A stretch of DNA of 64,000 nucleotides from Psococerastis gibbosa (Eukaryota > Arthropoda > Insecta > Psocodea > Psocidae): assembly GCA_963971405.1 (NCBI GenBank), contig OZ020491.1, forward strand, positions 8,798,855 through 8,862,854. The letters run 5' to 3'. Below the pieces are notes generated by a model that saw only the letters and a list, made by a program, of their open reading frames with translations, had not been told where the DNA came from and searched no databases. Of the stretch, positions 23,101 through 35,100 are shown piece after piece; position 1 is the stretch's first letter; every line of letters begins with the position of its first letter. The translations under genes were made by a program, and so were the position numbers.

Positions 23101-26100
23101 AACGTGTAATTACTTAAATCAAGACTGATATGCGGAATCACGAAGTTAGTCTACAAAGCCTTTATAAGACCGGTTGCAACACACGGCTCAGAAACCGGGA
23201 ACCTTACCGCTAACGAAGCCAACTAACTGCGAAACGGATAGGGTATAAGAAACAGCGCTGAAATAGTCGCAATACTCAATGGACGAGACATAGGCCGTTT
23301 TATAAGAGCGCAACGTCTTTGATGGCTGGGACTCATTGTAAGAATGTCTCAAGACCGCATGCCAAATTGTGTACCGAGGAATTAATTAATTTCTTAAAAA
23401 ATACACGGCCATTCGTATTTTATAAAATATTTTGAAATCACCCTCAAACTCAAATTCTATTACGTTATCAGTTCGTAGTCTGATGGTGTAACTTCTCCAT
23501 TTTTAAGGTAATCGATTCGAAAAAGGAGGACAGTAAAGAGAATGAATTAACATCGGGCGATACGTTAACTCCAAGGAAGAAATCTAGGTTCCAAGTGTCT
23601 GTGATCTCAGAGTCCCAGGATGACAAGAGGGGGCCGGACAGTGTGCGGGAGACGCGCACGGGTCGCTTCAGTGTCTCTACCCACGACGAGCCTCCCGGAG
23701 ACCTCTACATAGCTTCGTCTACTTCCACGATCCTCATACCTGCCCGACAGCAAGACCCTTCTGCTGACACTGTAAGTATTTTGATTTTGATTTGATTGTT
23801 GGGTTGTTGGACGCATTGTTTAGTAGTTATTTTAAACTGTGTTCCTGTTTAATCCTTTTTTTTCGGGGCACCTAATCGTTACATTAGAGTTCTATTTGTA
23901 GTGGGATATTTGGAATTCTATATGGAACAGGTGGGATATTCGCTCCCGCCAAATTATTCTTTGAATTTCAGGCGCCTTCTGCCACTTCTTTTTTTTAATG
24001 ACTAGTCATAGGAGTTTAAAATTAAAAATTGGTAGGAAGTGAATGTCCCATCCCTCCTGTATAGTACTCACTAATCCCAAGGAAAAGTTCCAAATTTAGA
24101 TAACATGTTAAGAGTGTACAGCCCGTAAGGAATTGGCAGCCCGAAATTTAATACTTTTTATTTTTTATTTAATTAACTAAGCATGTTATTAAAGATTTGG
24201 CTCATCAAATTTGTAGAAGACTACTTCATGCATCATATTATAAGCTATTTTTAATTTTCGAAATTGTAGTTTTTTCAGAAACATGTAAATATTTTATAAA
24301 CAATAACTTTTCACGTATAATCGATTTTATAAAAAAAAACTACAATTTCGAAATCTAAAAATATCTTATAATATGATGCATGAAGTAGTCTTCTACAACT
24401 TTGATGAGCCAAATCTTTAATAACATGCTTAGTTAATTAAATTAAAAATAAAAAGTATTAAATTTTGGGGTGCCACTTTCCTACGGGCTGTACATTCTTA
24501 ATGTTGAAATAAAGAGTATAAAGAGTAAGTTGAGGGTCGAGGCCTGAGGGCTGTAAGAGAATCCATTAAACAAACTGTTGAATGTATTTCTTGTTTATTT
24601 ATTTTTAGAAAGAGGTTAATCGCATACAAACAATCAAAGAATGTATCCGATTGACTTCTTCAGACATCTCAATGAGTAAATTAATACTTGTGCTGAGTTA
24701 CGACACGTCTCCGATCGCATGGCATGTAGAGACTCGCACAAATATAAGTACGCTACTATCTTGCCATGCTACCACCTTTTCATTTCTAGAAATTTAACAC
24801 CCACTGGTGTATTTTTATCTACTTCGATGGCAGGGTGGCAGCCTGCTTGTATTTGTGCGAGTCTCTACACGCCATGCGATCGGAGACGTGTCGTTACTCA
24901 ACACCGGTACTTACCTACTGAGGTGACTGAAGAAGCCCATTGGTTACATTCATTCAATTATTTGCATGCGTTTAACCTTCTTTAATGAAAAAAAAATTAA
25001 TCTAGGCGTAAAATAAGATCACTTTTTTACCCTCCTCTTCCTCTTATCTGTTCACTTGAATCAGTCCATTGACTTTTTCAGTTCATTTCCTTCTTTGTTT
25101 TCTTACCGCAACCCAGTTTTTGTTCTTTTCCGTCTGTTGTATTTATGTTCATACTGTACATGTATGTTCAGTGAATTAGATATTAGACTTGTAACTTATT
25201 GCGTTAAAAAAAATAGTTTGTCATACTAGCTTTCATGCTATTGCGCGCAGTATGCTCTGCTGTAGTACTTAGCAGCTTGTAGAATTCACATTTGCAAATA
25301 AGTTATATTTAAGAGTGTACGTCCCGTAGGAAGTAGGTACCCAAAACTCCGTTGTTTTTACAGACTTCTTTTTGGCTTTGGAGACATTCAGATTGAAGAT
25401 TTGGCTCATTTAAGTTGTATAAGACTACTTCATTTAATTTTTGGTGCCGTAGCTTTTTCGTAAAAATGATATAGGGCTAAAATTTCACGTAAAATAGATA
25501 CCATGCAAAAAATACCAAACATTAATAATACCCTATTATATGATGAATAATATAGTCTTCTACAACTTAAATGAACCAATATTTTAATAACTAGCTTAAT
25601 TAATTAAATAAAAAAATAAGTACTGTAGCATTAAATTTCGGGCTGTAAATTTCCTGCGGGACGTACACTCTTAATAATTAATTGAGGCAATCGCTATGCG
25701 AAATATTACGATATTTGCTGCTATCGCAACGCTGACTGCTAACTTGTATCAAAACTATCAAACAGCTGATACAGAGATAATAAATGGGACATGTAAGGCG
25801 GGTATTCCACATACGTCAATCGTCAATGAAAAATTGAAAAATGACGTAACAATGACGTAAATTGACGTGGTAGCAGAATTTTTAGTATGTCTTTAATGTC
25901 TGCTAAAACCGATTGGTCAAATTGGGTCATGGAGGTCCTACCGTTTGCCGGCACTGCAATGAGACCGAGGACACCGCGGAACACGTGGTTGGTCACTGTC
26001 CAACCCTGTGGCGGGCGCAGTTGGACTCTTTTTGGGGCTGCCTACATCGACCAGGTCGATCTAATTGACTTGCCATTGAAGGGCATGGTTGTCTTCGCTA

Positions 26101-29100
26101 ACAAGGTTAAGCTGCTGTTTTTCAACAGCTAATTAATTGGCAATGGTCATAGATTGAATGATTGGGATGTAATCCCAATAATTATGCTGTTCAAAGGGTC
26201 CCCAGACCTATGTCAGCTCAACACTAAATAATAACACCGATTGGCCACAGTTTTCGAATTCCTTCCATATCCGGACGCCTCACCAATAGTTCTTTTTAAA
26301 ATCAATTTTGAATGTTGTGGCCAAATGGTGTTATTTACGGCCTTATGTCATCCATAAAAAAGTATTTCTTCTAGTGCCTATTATATTTTTACCGCTCTAT
26401 AATGAATAATTCCTAAAACATAATAGTCACCTTAGTAACTCAGTAAAACTTAATGTCCGTTAAAAAGTAAAATTCTTAGTACAGGTTTACGTTATGACAT
26501 AAAACTGTGCTAAAACATTTAATTTATACCATAAGTGAATAATTCCTGTGTAATTCACCTTTATACAGACAAAGGGTGTCCCAGAGTGTCGGATTTTACG
26601 AATTTTACGGAGTCGGAAGTTTCAAATCATTATCTTGTATAATCCTATGACGTAAATTCTTATTGTTTGCTTTTGTTTTTGACTGGGAAAACGTTGCATA
26701 TAAGTGTTGTCACTACCGCTATCACTATTTTCTCCTTTACTTCCTTGTACAGTAATTTTTTGCTTTTCGTGTGTAGCTTGTAGACTTACGTTTTTGTTTT
26801 TTGTTTTCTTTTTTTTATATATGTAGTCGCCGACGTCGCCAACACCGACGAAACCAGCTCGCAAAAACTCACACTTGCCTCTGCACCCACCTAACCTGGA
26901 GCCATTTATTTTAAAAACCCCTAGCCCGCAGGAGTACGCACAACTACGGTTGAACCGTAAAGGTCGACTTGAAAATGCCTATCATTTCGAAGTTATCGCC
27001 TCTGATTCGGAGGACGATGTAATGTCGACTCCTGACTACGGGAGTAACGAAAGTATAGGCAGTTTGCCCACTAGCCCGCAGCCTCGAAGGTGTATAACAC
27101 CGGGTGGAGAAACACCAAGAAGGTATTTCACCATAAACGAATGGAGGTCTATGCGCAGTATGCGAAGCCCAAAAATTAGTCGCGATGACAGTTGCTACCA
27201 CGCGAAATCCCAAAGTTACTCAAACATGTCCGAATTCAGCCATCTCATGCGTAGAAACTCTCGAAGTTTCGAAAATTTAGCGTCGAACCTAAGTGAAATC
27301 TTTCGACAGCCCGCTTCGAAAACGCTTAGTTTGCAATCCCTGTCTCCTAAACCTAGGAGTCCCACGAAAAGGCATAATTTTGAGAAAAATATTTTTTTGA
27401 ATAAACTTTTAAAAAGTCCCAGAGAGTTTAGTAGTGATATTGACCTGTCTAATCCGAGAAGTTTAAAACGGGCGGATAAACAGTTAAGTCAGCCATCTTT
27501 TCCCGTACTGTCTTCCTTGGAGAAGCCGCCATCTTGTGTTGATTCAGCGGTAAGCATTAACGCGTTTGCTTTATTTGCTTTTTTGAATGCTGGGCGTTGG
27601 AATGCTTTCATAAGTTGGTGGGACTGGAGGGTGTGACACAACTGACCAATTTTTATGTGGTTTTACTTTTCTCGTCTATTTGTTGCTATCGCTATGCTTT
27701 CTAACCTTTTATCTATTTTAAATATGGTATATGAAGAACCGAGCAATACTGACATATTTTGTAAAATCCCTGAGACTCGCTTAAAACAATATACAACTCA
27801 TGTTTTTCTTTTATCGTAACGTGGCTTCGTTTGTCTAGTGATTTTGAAGCGAAGGGAACAATTTAAAATTCTTAAATTAGCCTGAGGATTAGACTTTAGT
27901 AAGAAATGTATGCTTGTTATCGTCATGATTAACTTCACCTATCACTAAATAACTGCGTTTAACTAGGGTCTGTCATCCTACACGGATGTTAATTCATTGC
28001 TTCTGTATTTTGACACAAAAACGTAAGAGACAACGTTAAAATTTTTGGAAGCAAAGGCGAACTGTATTCTTTTGACGAAATTAATTAATATCTCAATCTA
28101 CAGTCGCAAACATGATAGGATAGTCTTTTGAGATTTAAAAAAAATGCATTTGCTCACCAGCGGGCTTACTATGCCGTTTTGAACTAACAAATTTGAAAAT
28201 CACTTTCCATCTAAAAATATCTTGTTTAAATTTTTAATCACAGGTTAAGATTAGAAATAATCGCCATAGTTGGCCCGCTGAAATATTATTGCCCAAAACA
28301 AACACCATAAAGTACATGCTGATTTTATAGAATATCGGGGTAAATACTTGTAGTTTGCGTCTGGGGAAATTTTTTATTTTTTATGAAGTCTTCAAAAGAC
28401 TATTCTTAGATATTTGTAGCGTAGATCGAGAAATTAATTAATTTCTCTAAAAAAAAACGACCGCACTTGGTTTACAAAAAATTTTGGACGTCAATTTATT
28501 ATGAACCATGTTTCAAAAGTTCACATTATGTTTCTTATTTTCTTATGTTTTGTGTACTAATCTCACTCATCAGCTAAGTCGTAGTTCGTGAGGTGGAAGC
28601 TGTATATGATTCTCATTTACTGTTTACTATTTTAATCAACTAATTAAACTCTTTACTTCATACCTAATCGTGCCGTGCAAGTTCATTGATGTCGTTCCAT
28701 TTAAAATAAATTGGAAAGCTATATTCTATTAATAGGGGAAAATCAAGCGCGTTAGGACACGGTAAATAGTATACCGTACATTGGGGGCATTCACTATTCG
28801 GTATTTAGCATGCTAAACCGTGTTAAATATGTTAAATCGAGAATGGGATTCTCGATCGTAAATTATAACAATGTTATTTAGCACATCACGAAAATTTAGC
28901 AAATCCTGGGACTGAGAAATAATTTAAATACTTTAACAGGACTATCTATTATTATGGTATTGTCATGATGTTTAAATTCTTGAATTTAAAATTTTAAACA
29001 TTTAGCATGCTAAATCATATAGTGAATCCCCTTATTGTGAGAATTCCAAAGAGTCGTGCTAGACTTACATCGCCGTAGCCAAGGGGTCTGCCCCCCCCCC

Positions 29101-32100
29101 CTCAAAAATTATTACTTATTAACTTATTATTGCGCGTATAGTAACCTACTTCCTTTTTGTCCTCGTGACAGGCATGTAAACCATTTATATTTGTTTCTCT
29201 GTTTATTATCAACTAATTTGTTACCTAGCTATTTATAGACGAACTATTTACGAGCTACTACTGTTTTCTATCAACTTACTACTTTATAAAGAGTAAGATC
29301 GCCCCATTGATTTGTAAAACATCATGCAACTGTATTTACAGTTACTTTTTCATATTCATGGCTTTCTTTAAAGCTAATGGCGGCGAAATCCACAACTTAC
29401 TCAAAGAATTGGCACCCACTTGGTTCACACTTTAAATTGTTTTTCTCTGCTGAGTGATTGAAAAATTTGAAATCGATAATGCGGCGGGAAGACAGTGAAT
29501 ATATTTGTCTATTCAATCACTCGAGTCTACCACAATGGTATTGGTCTTAAAGACGTCTAGTTAGTTACCTATTAATGAAAATATTGTGTTGTAGGTTCCA
29601 GAACCGTTTGACGAGAAGGAGAGGGAAGAGTTAACACAATTGCTTAGAAAGTAAGTATAAAATTGACATTGAGAGGTAACGAAGTTGTAAAAATAACCGG
29701 TACGAGTCAGCTCGCCCATTCTATGTGCAATGTGATCAAATGTTAATTTAATTATGTTAGAGACGTACACGACCCATCTTGCAGCCTATATGTCTGTATA
29801 TTGTTTTATATATGTATACATATAATTCAATTCAAATAGTTTCTTTTTTGTTTTAAAAAAGGTTAATCGTGTACAAATAATTTAATGAATGTATCCGATT
29901 ACCCTCTACAATCGCCTCACTAAGTAACCTATTAGGTACTTGTGCCTAGTTACGACTCGTCTCCAATCGCAAGGTGCGTCACTACTTGCACATGTACAAG
30001 CACGTTACCACCTTGCCACCGAATCCGCTTAAGTTAAGTTCACTACCATGAAATACTCAGGATTTGGGTCGCTTAACCGGTTCAGTTGGGTTTGAAGTTC
30101 CTGTCGAGTGAAGCATGAGTTTTTGAGTTGAACATCATAAACCTCAGACTAATAGTCCGAGAGATAATGAAACTGACTAAGTTCACATGTCGCAGTAAAG
30201 GTCCTATCTATCGTGCCCCTTTTGCAGATATGGATGCAGCCAGAGTTTTCTTCTTACTTACTCGGGTTAAATAATAAATACATATATTATATTTCTGATA
30301 AATTATACAATGCAAGTATTCAACAAGTAATTGACAAGAAAGTATAAAGTAAAATCGTCAAAATCAGGTAGTCCTGTCAATGTCATTGTGCTAGTGCCTC
30401 AGTGACAGTGTAGAAAGCTTTCTCTAAGAGATAGTTTCTAAGCAATTTAGGGAAGTTAGAACTTCCTCATTGGTAAAATGGTATTCGTAGGTTGCGACGA
30501 TGGCACCACATCTCGAAAGCTTACATTTATTTGAGGTCTCATCCACCATGTCTCAGACTCATACAATAAAATTCTCCACAGCAGAGTCTTCAGCATTCAT
30601 TTCCTTATAGTAGGAGAGCTAGCACGAAATTTGGAGTAGGTTCTTGAGGCAAGCTGAAAACTTGTCACATGCATCTCCTATTATACCCCAATACGGGAGT
30701 GCAGATCTGGCTAGTGAGCGCGGGGGCAAACTTAAGTTATAAATTTTTTAACTTAGTTTTTTCATCCCCCAAAAAATGTGTTTGAGGCAATATGAAATTT
30801 TTATATGTTGCAGTGTAATGTTTAATGAATACAAAAACAAATTTGCCAGACGATTTAGTGGGGGCTTTCACATTGCCAGACGCGTCCAAAGTATGGAAAA
30901 AAAACTAAAAAAAATGTATTTGAGGCAGCTTGAAATTTTAATAGAGTATTCTTTATAACTTAAAAATAACATTCTAAAAAAGACAGATCATTTGGGTAGG
31001 ACTTTCTACCTGCCAGACGATCTAAAAAATTATGGATAAGTGTGTCGCGCTGTAGGCAATACCTGTAATGTGAGTACATATAGGCAGCCAGCTGTCTGCG
31101 ACACCACGTGACTTACAATTTCAGAATCGTTATATTCTGTCTTATAATTGGTATAGCAAGTTTTAGAACTGAAATATAACTGATTATAACTGAATTTACC
31201 TATTTTCTTACTGACAAATTAATGTATTCAGAATAGCCTGCTTATCACTATTGCATTTTTTACCTGTATAATATAGTGTTGCTTTTTCACAATGAATGAA
31301 GGGCATTTTCATTTCATGCTTTTTGGCCTAATATACATCTAATTTAATTACTGTTATAAGCATCGGCGTAAATAGTGGGGTTCGGGGGGGGGGGGTGCAC
31401 TAGCCCCCCAGGGGCACCCGTAGCCCCCCAGGATTGCTGGAGACAAAGAAGTTATGGAGGCGAAATCCACAATAACGAAAGGGAAATTAATTCTTTTTAT
31501 GCTTATTTTACATTATGAAAAAAATCAACAAATTGACCAAGTACTTTCACAAAAATTATGTTACTCAAAATGCTTTAAACTCCAATACTTTCGACCTATT
31601 TTTTCAAACTTTTTCTCCGGAGGAGTCCCCCGGGGCCCCCTCCACTCAGTTGTAAGTTTATTCGTTGGGAGAGACTCAACTGTGCTGCTTGCAAAATGCG
31701 AAAAACATGCCCCTGAAGATGTCGATTGCAGCTGTTGACGAAACGTTTGGAAGTTCACTTTCATATGGACTGCGGCCCATCAGCCCCAATTCTACTGGTT
31801 CTTAATATGACTCCGACCGTGAAGGCCTTTGTAGTTAGCTTAGAAGTATGTCACACATTCATTTTCATACGAACTGTTTTTAGCACAAATTCACAAAATT
31901 TTATATTTTTGCAGCGAAATTCCGACTGGAACCCCCATTGTAAGCCAATATAAACGCAGACAGCTGCTATATGCCGATATACTCGATTTCTCACACGACA
32001 TAACAGCTATTGCCCATAGCGCGACACACCTATACATAATTTGTTAGATCGTCTGGCAGGTAGAAAGTCCCACCCAAATGATCTGTCTTTTTGAGAATAT

Positions 32101-35100
32101 TATTTTTAAGTTATAAATAATACTCTATTAAAATTTCAAGCTACCTCAAATACATTTTTTTGATTTTTTTTTCCATACTTTGGACGCGTTTGGCAATGTG
32201 AAAGCCCCCATTAAATCGTCTGGCAAATTTGTTTTTGTATTCATTAAACATTACACTGCAACATATAAAAATTTCATATTGCCTCAAACACATTTTTTGG
32301 GGGATGAAAAAACTAAGTTAAAAAATTTATAACTTAAGTTTGCCCCCGCGCTCACTAGCCAGATCTGCACTCCCGTATTGGGGTATAATAGGAGATGCAT
32401 GTGACAAGTTTTCAGCTTGCCTCAAGAACCTACTCCAAATTTCGTGCTAGCTCTCCTACTATAAGGAAATGAATGCTGAAGACTCTGCTGTGGAGAATTT
32501 TATTGTATGAGTCTGAGACATGGTGGATGAGACCTCAAATAAATGTAAGCTTTCGAGATGTGGTGCCATCGTCGCAACCTACGAATACCATTTTACCAAT
32601 GAGGAAGTTCTAACTTCCCTAAATTGCTTAGAAACTATCTCTTAGAGAAAGCTTTCTACACTGTCACTGAGGCACTAGCACAATGACATTGACAGGACTA
32701 CCTGATTTTGACGATTTTACTTTATACTTTCTTGTCAATTACTTGTTGAATACTTGCATTGTATAATTTATTAGAAATATAATATATGTATTTATTATTT
32801 AACCCGAGTAAGTAAGAAGAAAACTCTGGCTGCATCCATATCTGCAAGAGGGGCACGTTAGATAGGACCTTTACTGCGACATGAGAACTTAGTCAGTTTC
32901 ATTATCGAAGTTATCATAGAATCGAATCGAATCCCGCCCAGCCTAATTTTTTCTAAGTCCTGATGTAACTTTGAAAGAAATGGCCGTGAGGTTCTACTCT
33001 TCCCAGTAAGAATACAGTGTGAATTCAGACAGTCAGTCAAGCGTACAAAACTATATTTATCCATTTCAACGTCGCGCTTTTTCCCCCATAAGTCAATTTC
33101 ATTTTAACTTTTAGCTTTCATGGTTGTTGCAGGCACCAATTAGAATTGAAATCACTGCAGGCGCGGCATCAGGAGGAGCTGTCTACTCTACAGCGGAAAA
33201 TGAGCCAAAGGTCCGACGTCGGCCCGACCAATTTAGACATTGCCAAGCCTGAGCCGCACAGGTCTTCCAGTGCGCCCCAGGCTATCCCGCAGTTCTACTA
33301 CGCCCCTGTCTTGTATCAAGATGTCTCTCCTATGCACAATAAGTCTTATTTTACTTCAGGTGTGTAAATGCCATTGGCCATAGTTTGTTAAGGCGCCCAT
33401 TCCACCGACCGGCTAGGGCTATTTACAAAAACAGTGACGTGGTAGCAGACATTCAAGACTTAGGCGGGGTTTCCACCGACCTCGCATTGCAGAATTGACG
33501 GAAATGTTTATTTTCCTCTATGCCATAGTTAAAATTGATCAATGATCATACAGTAAAATCACAAACAAACAAACTAAAATTAAAAAATGGCGTCATGGGA
33601 TATGTTAAGTACAAACATTTTAAAATGATTTCTAAAAAAAGAAAAATTCTAATTTCCGTCAATGTCATTTGCATTCTGCAATGTGAGGTCGGTGGAAACC
33701 CCGCCTAAGTCTTGAATGTCTGCTACCACGTCACCGTTTTTGTATTTAGCCCTAGCCGGTCGGTGGAATTGGCGCCTTAGTTTGTTGAAACATAATACTT
33801 TATAGCAGCTGTTGTCGTGCAGAGAGGACGAAATGAACCGTATGGCGCGGATTCCACCTACGTCAATTTTTAGACTGTCTAAGAATGTCTGCTACCACGT
33901 AAAAAAACATTCAATATCACTATTGACGTTGGTGGAATCAGCGCCTATGCACTCTGTGTGAGATCAATTGTCTCAATGATCGTGTGCATCCGAGTTGGGA
34001 TTACCGTGCAACACTTTTTTTTTTTTTTTTTTTTTAAATAAAAGATTAATCGCATACAAACAATTTAATGAATGTATCCGATTGTCCTCTTCAGTCGCCT
34101 CTGTAGGTTAGTACCCGTGTTGAGTTACGACACGTCTCCGATCGCATGGTGTGTAAAGACTCACACAAGTGCAAGCACGTTACCACCTGGCCATTGAAGT
34201 CGAAATTCAGGAGTGATGAGTGTTGGCAATTGGGGTACGGTTACTGAATGGCTACGATTCGGGAACTGGGGGACGAATGACCCCACTAACATATCAAACG
34301 GTGAAACTCACTTAAAAACCAAAAAGTAAACCGAAAAATATTATTTATCCCTTAAGTTTTTCGCAAAAAGGGCAAAACTAGTATTACCAAAAAACATGTG
34401 TAAATCACTCGCTTGATTTTTATGGGGTCCAATGTTCATTTGTATTTTGAGTACTATCTCATTTTTAGTGTTGTTTTTTTAGTTGACGAAGCAGTAGAAT
34501 CCGGGAAGGTTATTTTTCATCTGGCTTTATTTCAAATGAATGATTAAAACTGTCACAAATGAATCATCTATGACAGTTTTAATACAAGCAAAATATTAAA
34601 TATTGTTTCAGAAATTGAGATTTTAAATATAAGCGCGAAAATTTATAGCGCCTGAAGTACTATCTCGCCATCGTTATGGAGAAGTTCTCCTTAGCTTATG
34701 GAGGACATTTTGCACGTCATTGGCAAACATCATAAATTATTTCTTGCTTTCAGTTGGCAGCAGTGGAAACCCAGTGCAGGGCGCCAGCTTAGAAGACATT
34801 CTTGTGTACACAACAGCGCCGTGCTCTCCTACTTCGCAACATTCTAGCAGGGGCGACTCCTCGGTCACGACCGAGGGCACAGAGTCGTCGGAACTGCAAC
34901 CCTCGACGCCTCCTCCCCCACTCCACGACACTCGGCCCCTGGAGGTCCAACAGTGCTTTCTCACGCCGCTGCCTGGTTTCCGAAGGGTGCCCGCGACAGG
35001 GGGTTCGTTGCTTCAGATTGCCCCCACGGAATCAGGCCAGTTGGGTAAGCCACCTGTTGGTAGTTTAATTAGCTTTGAGCAAAAAACCGAGCAAGATTTG

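Larger units (their letters stand above)
27550..29594 (+). other. WNK intron 18
   Basis: Palindromic elements lie at 28153-28283 and 28785-29032, with a C-rich element end at 29071-29104. The parts 27550-28150 and 29105-29594 are AT-rich and show no gene, RNA or repeat that I recognise. Confidence 0.5.
29651..33132 (+). other. WNK intron 19 with giant inverted repeat
   Basis: This intron holds a family B SINE (29841-30023, antisense) and the ~2.7 kb inverted repeat 30163-32906. Little is unexplained outside these (29651-29840, 30024-30162, 32907-33132). Confidence 0.8.

Noticed and set aside
31454..31738. Similar short proteins at 31454-31738 and 61605-61883
   Set aside because: They are in the same frame of a shared repeat, but the copies differ by several indels and hold G/C homopolymers; repeat DNA explains the similarity.
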